Below the pieces are notes generated by a model, which was not told the origin of the DNA, searched no databases, and saw nothing but the letters and a program-made list of their open reading frames with translations. From positions 1-5,937 of the forward strand of contig JACQTR010000075.1 of NCBI GenBank assembly GCA_016210705.1: DNA of 5,937 nucleotides, in the 5' to 3' direction. Origin of the DNA: Chloroflexota bacterium (GTDB taxonomy: Bacteria > Chloroflexota > Dehalococcoidia > JACQTR01). Positions 1 through 5,875 of the stretch are shown here, one piece after another. The position numbers and the translations under genes were made by a program. How positions within the stretch are numbered: the first letter of the stretch is position 1; every line of letters begins with the position of its first letter.

Positions 1-82
1 CTTCTACTCCTGGGCAAAGATACCAAGAGACCAAAAGGTCGGGGGAGCCATCTCGTAAGGCAAACCTGGAGAGGGTTTATTC

Positions 83-119
83 GGGTGTATTTGGGTAGTC
101 CTGGGGGTGGGGAGGGGGG
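83..119 (+). promoter_or_regulatory. Potential G-quadruplex in the leader, overlapping the ribosome binding site
   Basis: Five G tracts lie on the coding strand at 83-85, 93-95, 103-107, 109-112 and 114-119. The spacers between them are 7, 7, 1 and 1 nt, which satisfies the usual pattern of four G3+ tracts with loops of 1-7 nt. The last two tracts contain the Shine-Dalgarno sequence of the PIN-TRAM gene, so a folded mRNA could block ribosome access. The pattern is seen directly; the folding and any regulatory effect are inference. G runs are frequent in this window, so it may simply reflect G-rich composition. Confidence 0.3.
111..115 (+). promoter_or_regulatory. Ribosome binding site deciding the start of the PIN-TRAM gene
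   Basis: GGAGG lies 6 nt before ATG 122, inside an almost pure G stretch (103-119). It supports ATG 122 over the in-frame GTG 107. The surrounding G runs make the exact core ambiguous. Confidence 0.6.
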
Positions 120-121
120 AA

Positions 122-1219
122 ATGGTTCGACAACTTGTTTTGCGTTTTCTAGGAATCGTAATTCTTGGTTTTGGTGGGTGGAGGCTGGGGCTCCGTCTAG
201 AGGGGGGGGAGTTCGGAAGCTTAACTTGGGGCAGTATCCTGGTGGGTGCCCTCTTGGGGTTAGCGGTTGTCCCTCTAGTACCCAGGGCTCTAAAGGGGTT
301 TCAGAGTAGAATAAGGCAGATACCCGCTCATAGTTTTATTGCGGCCACGGTGGGGTCAGTTGTGGGGTTGGTGATGGCTGCTCTATTGGTTCCCGCGCTA
401 TCTTCGTTGCCGGGCCGCACAGGTGATCTTCTGCCCATAGCTGTGGGCTTGGTTTTGGCCTTTTTGGGGGCCGCCATAATGGTGATGCGGGGGCAAGAGA
501 TTATCCCCCTCCTAGGCCCCTACCTTCCCAGCGCCGAGGCGGCCATAAGGCGCGGCGCTTCCCGAGGGGAGCCTATCCTCCTGGACACTAGCGCCATCAT
601 CGATGGCCGTATAGCTGACATTACCCAGACGGGCTTTATTCCGGGTAGCTTCCTCATACCTCGCTTTATTCTTGACGAGTTGCGCCACATCGCTGATTCT
701 GCTGACCCAATGCGACGAACCCGCGGTCGTCGTGGACTGGAGATGCTCAACAAAATCCAAAAAGAGTCAGATGTGCCTTTAGAGGTAACCGAGGTTGACT
801 TTGAGGATACCCCTGAGGTGGATGCTAAGCTGATCAAGCTGGCCAAGACCTTGCGTTGCCCAATTATCACCACCGATTTCAATCTGAATCGGGTGGCTGA
901 ATTACAAGGAGTGCCGGTACTCAATATAAATGAATTGGCCAATGCCGTTAAGTCAGTGGTACTGCCGGGTGAGGAGTTGAATCTTCGTATCGTTCAGGAG
1001 GGGAAGGAGTCGGGCCAAGGGGTGGGCTTCCTCGACGATGGAACCATTGTGGTGGTGGAGGGGGGGAAGCGCTATCTCCATACCCAGTTGGATATTGTAG
1101 TCACCAGGGTATTGCAGACAGTGGCAGGGCGAATGATCTTCGCTCAGCCAAAGAGTGGGGCTGGCTCTGAATCGGGAACCAAATATGAGGCCAAAAACTC
1201 CGGCTCTCGAGGTCGCTAG
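122..1219 (+). CDS. Membrane-anchored PIN-TRAM domain protein (YacL-like putative ribonuclease)
   Basis: This 365-residue protein has the architecture of the YacL family. Four hydrophobic segments lie at about residues 3-20, 38-54, 71-92 and 103-122, followed by a PIN nuclease domain (about 151-272) and a TRAM RNA-binding domain (about 282-341). The PIN domain starts with ILLDTSAIIDGR, and its acidic metal-binding set is visible: D155, D161, E186 (LDELRHIAD), D234 (VDAKLIKLAK) and D252 (TTDFN). The family is expected to be a metal-dependent ribonuclease held at the inner face of the membrane; its RNA target is not known to me. I chose ATG 122 because GGAGG at 111-115 sits 6 nt upstream. A GTG at 107 would put that ribosome binding site inside the gene and add only five residues (MGRGE). 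The gene leads the cluster, and its 3' end overlaps ispD by 35 nt. The last 25 or so residues are polar and probably disordered. Confidence 0.92.
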   Translation: MVRQLVLRFLGIVILGFGGWRLGLRLEGGEFGSLTWGSILVGALLGLAVVPLVPRALKGFQSRIRQIPAHSFIAATVGSVVGLVMAALLVPALSSLPGRTGDLLPIAVGLVLAFLGAAIMVMRGQEIIPLLGPYLPSAEAAIRRGASRGEPILLDTSAIIDGRIADITQTGFIPGSFLIPRFILDELRHIADSADPMRRTRGRRGLEMLNKIQKESDVPLEVTEVDFEDTPEVDAKLIKLAKTLRCPIITTDFNLNRVAELQGVPVLNINELANAVKSVVLPGEELNLRIVQEGKESGQGVGFLDDGTIVVVEGGKRYLHTQLDIVVTRVLQTVAGRMIFAQPKSGAGSESGTKYEAKNSGSRGR

Positions 1220-1907
1220 ACAGCAGGTGGGGGCGGTTATCGCCGCCGCCGGTCGCAGTCAGCGCATGGAGGGTGAGAACAAGATTTTCGCTATTATATC
1301 TGGTCGTCCCTTGCTCCATTATGTGGTGAATACCTTTCAAAGGTGTGCGGCTGTCCGGCAAGTGGTTGTTGTCTTGAGCCCAGAGGAATTGGAGCGGGGG
1401 CAGCGGCTAATGTCAGCCGGGGGGTGGTCCAAGGTTGCTTTATGCGTTGGGGGAAAACGTCGCCAGGACTCCGTCTACCAGGGCTTGAAAAAGCTCGATC
1501 CGTGCCAGTGGGTTATTATTCACGATGGCGCCCGACCTTTAGTTACCACCGATCTTATTGAGAGGGGGTTGGCGATGGCTCAGGACAGCGGAGCCGCCAT
1601 CGCCGCCGTGCCGGTTATTGATACCATCAAAAAGGTGGACGACGCTGGCTTCGTCTTGGAGACGCCCTCCCGCCCCCATTTGTGGGCGGCACAGACTCCT
1701 CAAATCTTTCGTTGGGATATAATAAGTAGGGCTTATGAAGAGGGGCTAGGTGAAGTAACCGATGACGCCGCTCTGGTGGAGCAATTGGGCTATAGGGTGA
1801 AAGTCTACCCTGGGTCTTATCAAAACATAAAAGTAACTACAGTGGCTGATCTAAAGTTGGCAGGCATTCTTCTTAAAACGATGAAGTCTGAGGGTTTTGG
1901 CCCATGA
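1185..1907 (+). CDS. ispD: 2-C-methyl-D-erythritol 4-phosphate cytidylyltransferase
   Basis: IspD joins CTP and 2-C-methyl-D-erythritol 4-phosphate to give the CDP-linked intermediate, the third step of the MEP isoprenoid pathway in the cytosol. The 240-residue product shows the nucleotide-binding signature AAAGRSQRM (20-28), K33 at the position of the conserved lysine that follows it, GGKRRQDSV (89-97), HDGARP (113-118) with the conserved Asp, TPQ (171-173), TDDAA (192-196) and NIKVT (214-218), whose Lys contacts substrate. Length is near the family norm of about 230. The start is uncertain. ATG 1185, with a weak GGGA about 8 nt upstream, gives a 17-residue leader before VIAAAG. GTG 1227 would give a shorter and more typical N-terminus, while GTG 1155 would lengthen it. 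ATG 1185 overlaps the PIN-TRAM gene by 35 nt, and the end overlaps ispF by 4 nt (ATGA), which indicates coupled translation. Confidence 0.95.
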   Translation: MRPKTPALEVARQQVGAVIAAAGRSQRMEGENKIFAIISGRPLLHYVVNTFQRCAAVRQVVVVLSPEELERGQRLMSAGGWSKVALCVGGKRRQDSVYQGLKKLDPCQWVIIHDGARPLVTTDLIERGLAMAQDSGAAIAAVPVIDTIKKVDDAGFVLETPSRPHLWAAQTPQIFRWDIISRAYEEGLGEVTDDAALVEQLGYRVKVYPGSYQNIKVTTVADLKLAGILLKTMKSEGFGP

Positions 1908-2380
1908 CTGCCCGTGCTGGGATAGGCTATGATGTCCACCGCCTGGTTCGTGGCCGTCGGCTGGTGTTAGGGGGGGTGGAGGTGCCTTACGGACTGGGAT
2001 TAGCAGGCCATAGCGACGCCGATGTGGTAATCCACGCTATTATTGATGCCCTGCTGGGTGCTGCCGCCAGAGGGGATATTGGCACCTATTTTCCGCCCGA
2101 TGATCCCCAATATGAAGGGATCTCCAGCCTTACTCTTTTGCGCCAGGTGGGTTTCCTGGTCGAGGGCGATGGCTGGCACATTGACAATGTTGACGTCACC
2201 ATCGTAGCCCAGAGGCCTCAAATGGCCCCTTATATTGATGCCATGCGCCAGCAGATCAGCCGTGCCCTAGGGCTTTTCAAAGATCAGGTAAGTATAAAGG
2301 CTACCACCACCGAGGGTTTGGGTTTTGTTGGAAGGGAAGAGGGGATGGCCGCCCATGCCGTGGCTATATTAAGAAGTTGA
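1904..2380 (+). CDS. ispF: 2-C-methyl-D-erythritol 2,4-cyclodiphosphate synthase
   Basis: IspF cyclises the CDP-methylerythritol 2-phosphate intermediate to methylerythritol 2,4-cyclodiphosphate with release of CMP, the fifth MEP-pathway step. It works as a homotrimer with a zinc ion in each active site. The 158-residue length is standard. Zinc ligands D10 and H12 (GYDVHRL) and H44 (VVIHAI) align with D8, H10 and H42 of the E. coli enzyme. AGHSDAD (34-40), the GDIG/FPP stretch (58-65), NVDVTI and ATTTEGLGFVGREEG are family signatures. The start codon is inside the ATGA overlap with ispD, and GAGGG at 1890-1894 is a plausible ribosome binding site. The separate but overlapping ispD and ispF match the common adjacent arrangement, which is a fused protein in some other bacteria. 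The intervening kinase gene ispE is not in this window. Confidence 0.97.
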   Translation: MTARAGIGYDVHRLVRGRRLVLGGVEVPYGLGLAGHSDADVVIHAIIDALLGAAARGDIGTYFPPDDPQYEGISSLTLLRQVGFLVEGDGWHIDNVDVTIVAQRPQMAPYIDAMRQQISRALGLFKDQVSIKATTTEGLGFVGREEGMAAHAVAILRS

Positions 2381-2390
2381 GGCTGTCAGC

Positions 2391-3074
2391 ATGTCCTTAT
2401 GGCGAAGCATCAGAAGAGACATACGAGTAGCCTTCGAGAGGGATCCTGCTGCCAGGAACATTTTTGAGATCGTCCTGGCCTATCCTGGATTTCACGCTCG
2501 ACAGTTTCACCGTTTGGCTCACGCTCTTTATCGCTGGCGGATGCCTCTCTTGCCCCGCCTCATCTCCCACTTAAGCCGTTTTCTCACTGGCATCGAGATA
2601 CACCCCGGGGCCGAGATCGGGGAGGGCTTCTTTATTGACCATGGCATGGGGGTAGTCATCGGGGAGACCGCCGAGATCGGCGATGATGTAACCTTATATC
2701 AGGGTGTGACCTTAGGGGGCACCAGCCAACAGAAGATCAAGCGCCATCCCACCTTGGGTAACAACGTGGTGGTAGGGGCAGGGGCCCGCCTTATTGGGGC
2801 CATTACCATAGGCGATAACGTCAAGATCGGGGCTGGCTCTGTGGTGGTGACCGCAGTGCCCAGCAATGCCACCGTGGTAGGAGTGCCTGGTCACATAGTG
2901 GCGGTACGCCATCCCGATGCCGATATTTTGGAAAGGTTGCCCGATCCCGAGTGGGACTATATGGAGAGCTTGCAAAGGAGGCTGGAGGAGTTGGAGGCGC
3001 GGTTGGCCGCTTTGGAACAAGCTTTGGGGGAGCAAAGAGGAATCTCTCCTTTAACCACCCAAGGGAGGGGATAA
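2391..3074 (+). CDS. cysE: Serine O-acetyltransferase
   Basis: CysE transfers acetyl from acetyl-CoA to L-serine, giving O-acetylserine, the substrate that CysK/CysM converts to cysteine. The 227-residue product has the helical N-terminal part with RDPAARN (17-23) and YPGFHA (31-36), then a left-handed beta-helix of hexapeptide repeats (about 68-165). D83 and H84 (IDHGMG) correspond to the catalytic Asp-His pair, and H119 (KRHP) to the second conserved His. GETAEIGDD, GGTSQQK and ATVVGVP are typical. It is a shorter form than the 273-residue E. coli enzyme and lacks part of the N-terminal helical domain, as many Gram-positive-type enzymes do. The tail (about 190-213) is a Leu/Glu-rich predicted coiled coil, and the protein ends in TTQGRG, not in Ile. 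GAGG at 2379-2382 lies 8 nt before the ATG. The stop codon abuts the cysS start directly. Confidence 0.95.
   Translation: MSLWRSIRRDIRVAFERDPAARNIFEIVLAYPGFHARQFHRLAHALYRWRMPLLPRLISHLSRFLTGIEIHPGAEIGEGFFIDHGMGVVIGETAEIGDDVTLYQGVTLGGTSQQKIKRHPTLGNNVVVGAGARLIGAITIGDNVKIGAGSVVVTAVPSNATVVGVPGHIVAVRHPDADILERLPDPEWDYMESLQRRLEELEARLAALEQALGEQRGISPLTTQGRG
3062..3070 (+). promoter_or_regulatory. Ribosome binding site supporting the GTG start of cysS
   Basis: AGGGAGGGG lies just upstream of GTG 3075, inside the last codons of cysE. The spacing of about 4-7 nt, and the fact that the resulting protein begins with the normal cysteinyl-tRNA synthetase N-terminus (MKVYNTLSG), make GTG the start. Confidence 0.7.
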
Positions 3075-4442
3075 GTGAAGGTTTATAACACCCTCTCCGG
3101 GAGTAAAGAGGAGTTTGTGCCGCAGGGTGACCCGGTTAGACTCTATGTTTGCGGTGTAACACCCTACGACGATTGCCATATCGGGCACGCCATGAGCTTT
3201 ATCCTTTTTGATGTTATCCGGCGTTATCTAGAGTTCCAGGGCTATAATGTTCGCCATGTCCAAAACTTTACCGACATCGACGACAAGATAATCCAACGTG
3301 CCACTCTTCTCGAGATTACGCCTCAAGAATTGGCGGAAGCACACATAGCTCAGTATTTTGCCGATATGGACGCTCTTAATGTGCAACGGGCTCACGTTTA
3401 CCCCCGGGCCACCGAGGAGGTCCCCCGTATAATTGAGGTCGTGTCAGGCTTGATTACAGCGGGTCATGCGTACCAAGCCGGCGGCGACGTCTATTTTCGG
3501 GTTACCAGTTTCAAAGATTACGGCCAACTTAGTGGGCGCACTTTGGAGGGTATGATGGCTGGCGCTCGTATCGAGGTTGATCCAGCCAAAGAGCATCCTA
3601 TGGACTTCGTCCTGTGGAAAGGGGCTAAACCGGGGGAACCTCAGTGGCACAGCCCCTGGGGCCCAGGTCGTCCTGGCTGGCATATCGAGTGTACGGCCAT
3701 GTCCCTCCACTACTTGGGCCAAACCCTGGATATACACGGGGGAGGACAAGATCTTATCTTTCCTCATCACGAAAATGAGATAGCCCAATCGGAAGCCTAC
3801 ACCGGGGTCAAGCCCTTTGCCCACTTTTGGCTCCATAATGGCATGCTCCAGCGGGGCGAGGAAAAGATGAGCAAATCCTTAGGCAATTTCATTACGGTAA
3901 AGGAGGCCCTGGCCCGCTTCAGCGCCGATGCTATCCGTCTTTTTGTCCTCAGCTCTCATTATCGCAGCCCCCTTACCTACAGCGAGGAGAGTTTGACCGC
4001 CATGGAGCGGGCGGCGGAGCGGCTGCGCTATGCCACCAATGGGGGAGAAGGTAATGGGGATAGTGCCTCTGCCTTTGTTGTCGATGACTATCGTCATCGA
4101 TTCGTGGAGGCCATGGATGACGATTTCAATACTCCGCAAGGGCTGGCTGTCCTCTTCGACTTAGCGCGGGAGATCAATCGCCAACGAGAGAAGGGGATGG
4201 AAGTTAGTTTAGCCCAGGCCACTTTGCGCGAGTTGGCAGGAGTGTTGGGGCTGAGCTTGGAGGAGAGGAAGAGAGAGTACGCGGCCGTTGAACCCTTCAT
4301 TCAGCTCTTGGTGGACATTCGTCGCCAACTGCGCGCCATTAAACAGTGGGAACTGGCGGATGATGTCCGAACTCGTCTCCGGCAGTTGGGTGTAGCCTTG
4401 GAGGATACCCCCCAGGGCACGGTATGGAAATATCGGGGTTAG
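3075..4442 (+). CDS. cysS: Cysteine--tRNA ligase (canonical copy)
   Basis: This class I synthetase activates cysteine with ATP and loads it onto tRNA-Cys in the cytosol. At 455 residues it has the usual bacterial length (E. coli 461). All signature elements are intact: HIGH at 35-38, KMSKS at 264-268, and the four zinc ligands that grip the cysteine thiol, C26, C206 (GWHIEC), H231 and E235 (PHHENE), equivalent to C28, C209, H234 and E238 of E. coli. TDIDDK (66-71) and DIHGGG (219-224) are also canonical. The C-terminal helical and anticodon-binding part (about 300-455) ends with the conserved DTPQGT (444-449). It starts with GTG directly after the cysE stop, as expected for genes that make and use cysteine together. 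The next gene is a diverged relative, so this copy is presumably the one that does the essential charging. Confidence 0.97.
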   Translation: MKVYNTLSGSKEEFVPQGDPVRLYVCGVTPYDDCHIGHAMSFILFDVIRRYLEFQGYNVRHVQNFTDIDDKIIQRATLLEITPQELAEAHIAQYFADMDALNVQRAHVYPRATEEVPRIIEVVSGLITAGHAYQAGGDVYFRVTSFKDYGQLSGRTLEGMMAGARIEVDPAKEHPMDFVLWKGAKPGEPQWHSPWGPGRPGWHIECTAMSLHYLGQTLDIHGGGQDLIFPHHENEIAQSEAYTGVKPFAHFWLHNGMLQRGEEKMSKSLGNFITVKEALARFSADAIRLFVLSSHYRSPLTYSEESLTAMERAAERLRYATNGGEGNGDSASAFVVDDYRHRFVEAMDDDFNTPQGLAVLFDLAREINRQREKGMEVSLAQATLRELAGVLGLSLEERKREYAAVEPFIQLLVDIRRQLRAIKQWELADDVRTRLRQLGVALEDTPQGTVWKYRG

Positions 4443-4444
4443 CC

Positions 4445-4452
4445 TGAGGAGG
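4445..4452 (+). promoter_or_regulatory. Strong ribosome binding site of the cysS paralog
   Basis: TGAGGAGG lies 4 nt before ATG 4457, in the 14-nt gap after cysS. It is one of the best Shine-Dalgarno matches in the window, which argues that the diverged paralog is actively translated and not a decaying copy. Confidence 0.75.
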
Positions 4453-4456
4453 CAAA

Positions 4457-5833
4457 ATGCCTCTCATACTTTACAACACCCTTTCCCGAACAAAAGAGGA
4501 ATTCCACCCCTCAACCTGGCCCGCGGTAAAGATGTACACCTGTGGGCCTACCGTCTTTCGTAGCCCCCACCTGGGCAACCTCCGCTCATTCATCCTCGCT
4601 GATATTCTCCGTCGTACCCTAGAATACAATGGGTACCAGGTATATCACGTCAAAAATATCACAGACATCGGCCATATGGAGCAGGAACACCAGCATCCCG
4701 GGGAGGATGACGTGGCCTTGGCGGTGGAGAAGGGGGCAGCCGTAGCCGCGGCGGTGGCCGAGTTCTATACTGGGATCTTCCACGAGGCCGAAAAAAGGCT
4801 TAACATTTTGCCAGCCCACAACTTCCCTCAGGCTAGCCAACACATCAGTGAGGTTATCGCTCTTATTCGTAGGCTTATGGAGCAAGGTTTTGCTTATGAG
4901 GTCAGTGGCACCGTTTACTTTGATATTGGTCGTTGGCCCCAGTATGGAAGACTTTCTGGCAACCGACCTGAGGAGTTAGCTATACATCGCGTGGAGCCAG
5001 ACCCGCAGAAGCGTAACCCTGCCGATTTCACTCTATGGCGCAGGGCGGAACCGCAGCGGGTGGAGTGGTGGGAAAGCCCGTGGGGTAGGGGTTATCCTGG
5101 ATGGCACATCGAAGATTCGGCGATGATGCTCAAGCATGTGGGGGAGCAGGTAGATTTGTTGGTGGGTGGGGTGGATGATATTTTCCCCCATCACGAGGAT
5201 GTGATGGCCCAATGTGAGGCGGCCACAGAAAAACCCCTGGCCACCTATTGGATCCACGGGGAGCACTTGGAGGCCGAAGGGGAGCGGATGGTGGTCATAG
5301 CCGAGAACGTCATCACTTTAGAAGACCTTGTTACGCGTGGTGTTGACCCCCTGGCCTTTCGTTATCTGTGCCTCACCGCCCATTATCGGAGCAAGCTACA
5401 CTTCACCTGGGAGTCAATAAGGGCAGCCGAGTCGGCCCTTAGAAATTTGAGAGGCAAGCTGGCAGAGGAAGTCGAAGGGGCTCAGCCCTCTAGCCGAGGC
5501 CAGCCCTATGTCGATGCCTTTGTGGCGGCCATTAACAATGACTTAGATATGCCTCGAGCCCTGGGAATCTTGTGGGAGGTGGTCAGATCCGCCCTTCCCT
5601 TTGAGGAGAGAAGGAAATTGGCTGGGGATTTCGATCGGGTTCTGGGATTGGGCCTGGCTCACGTTGTACCTCAAGAATTACCCGAGGCTGCTCTTCGTCT
5701 AATTCAGGAAAGAGAGATGGCCCGTAGCTCCCAGGATTGGGCCCGCTCCGATGAACTGAGACAGCAGCTCTTAGCCATGGGTATCGAGGTAAGAGATACT
5801 CCCCAGGGCTCCCGCTACTCGCCTAGATATTAG
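4457..5833 (+). CDS. Diverged cysteinyl-tRNA synthetase-like protein, probably not a standard CysRS
   Basis: This 458-residue protein aligns end to end with cysteinyl-tRNA synthetases, from YNTLSRTKEEF at the N-terminus to DTPQGS at 447-452. Retained features are C29, TDI (69-71), GWHIE (215-219), IFPHHE (242-247), AHYRS (308-312) and the C-terminal tRNA-binding region (about 420-452). Lost features are important. KMSKS reads RMVVI (277-281), zinc ligand Cys is D220, zinc ligand Glu is V249, DIHGGG reads DLLVGG (233-238), and HIGH reads HLGN (38-41). HLGN alone need not abolish activity, because some class I enzymes have Asn there, but the loss of KMSKS and of half the zinc site should impair ATP use and cysteine recognition. 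The frame is open throughout with a strong ribosome binding site, so it is not an obvious pseudogene. It is unlikely to be mycothiol ligase MshC, which keeps the zinc cysteines and a KMSKS-like loop. Its function is unknown; a regulatory, tRNA-binding or altered-substrate role is inference. Automated annotation would probably call it cysS. Confidence 0.88.
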   Translation: MPLILYNTLSRTKEEFHPSTWPAVKMYTCGPTVFRSPHLGNLRSFILADILRRTLEYNGYQVYHVKNITDIGHMEQEHQHPGEDDVALAVEKGAAVAAAVAEFYTGIFHEAEKRLNILPAHNFPQASQHISEVIALIRRLMEQGFAYEVSGTVYFDIGRWPQYGRLSGNRPEELAIHRVEPDPQKRNPADFTLWRRAEPQRVEWWESPWGRGYPGWHIEDSAMMLKHVGEQVDLLVGGVDDIFPHHEDVMAQCEAATEKPLATYWIHGEHLEAEGERMVVIAENVITLEDLVTRGVDPLAFRYLCLTAHYRSKLHFTWESIRAAESALRNLRGKLAEEVEGAQPSSRGQPYVDAFVAAINNDLDMPRALGILWEVVRSALPFEERRKLAGDFDRVLGLGLAHVVPQELPEAALRLIQEREMARSSQDWARSDELRQQLLAMGIEVRDTPQGSRYSPRY

Positions 5834-5846
5834 GCCCCAGTGCTGC

Positions 5847-5875
5847 TTCACAATAGAATCTTTATCAACTATAAT
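5847..5875 (+). promoter_or_regulatory. Predicted sigma-70-type promoter for the next transcription unit
   Basis: A -35 box TTCACA (5847-5852, five of six matches to TTGACA) and a perfect -10 box TATAAT (5870-5875) are separated by exactly 17 nt. They lie in an AT-rich stretch just after the operon's last stop codon. Transcription would start near 5882 and run out of the window. What it drives cannot be told: an ATG at 5894 opens a frame (MEATATLRAY...) to the window edge but has no clear ribosome binding site in front. No factor-independent terminator is visible between 5833 and this promoter. Confidence 0.6.

Noticed and set aside
29..40. Small inverted repeat GACC-AAAA-GGTC that could be a hairpin or terminator.
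   Set aside because: The stem is only 4 bp and no T tract follows, so it is too weak to call a terminator.
1..98. Two short open tails that could be the end of an upstream gene: one frame stopping with TAA at 56-58, another with TAG at 96-98.
   Set aside because: Both are under 35 codons in this window, their translations show no recognisable family motif, and nothing favours one frame over the other.
85..309. Open frame overlapping the start of the PIN-TRAM gene in another frame.
   Set aside because: It runs across the well-supported membrane segments in the wrong frame, its Gly/Ser-rich translation looks like low-complexity read-through, and no protein family is recognisable.
2712..3035. 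Minus-strand open frame inside cysE, and similar antisense open frames inside the other genes.
   Set aside because: They are shadows of well-supported genes on the + strand, with no family motifs of their own.
4457..5833. Reading the second CysRS-like gene as a pseudogene or as mycothiol ligase MshC.
   Set aside because: There is no frameshift or internal stop, the ribosome binding site is strong and the C-terminus is conserved, which argues against a pseudogene. MshC keeps the zinc cysteines and a KMSKS-like loop, which this protein lacks.
5834..5846. Search for a factor-independent terminator after the last gene.
   Set aside because: No GC-rich inverted repeat followed by a T run is present between the stop codon and the promoter.
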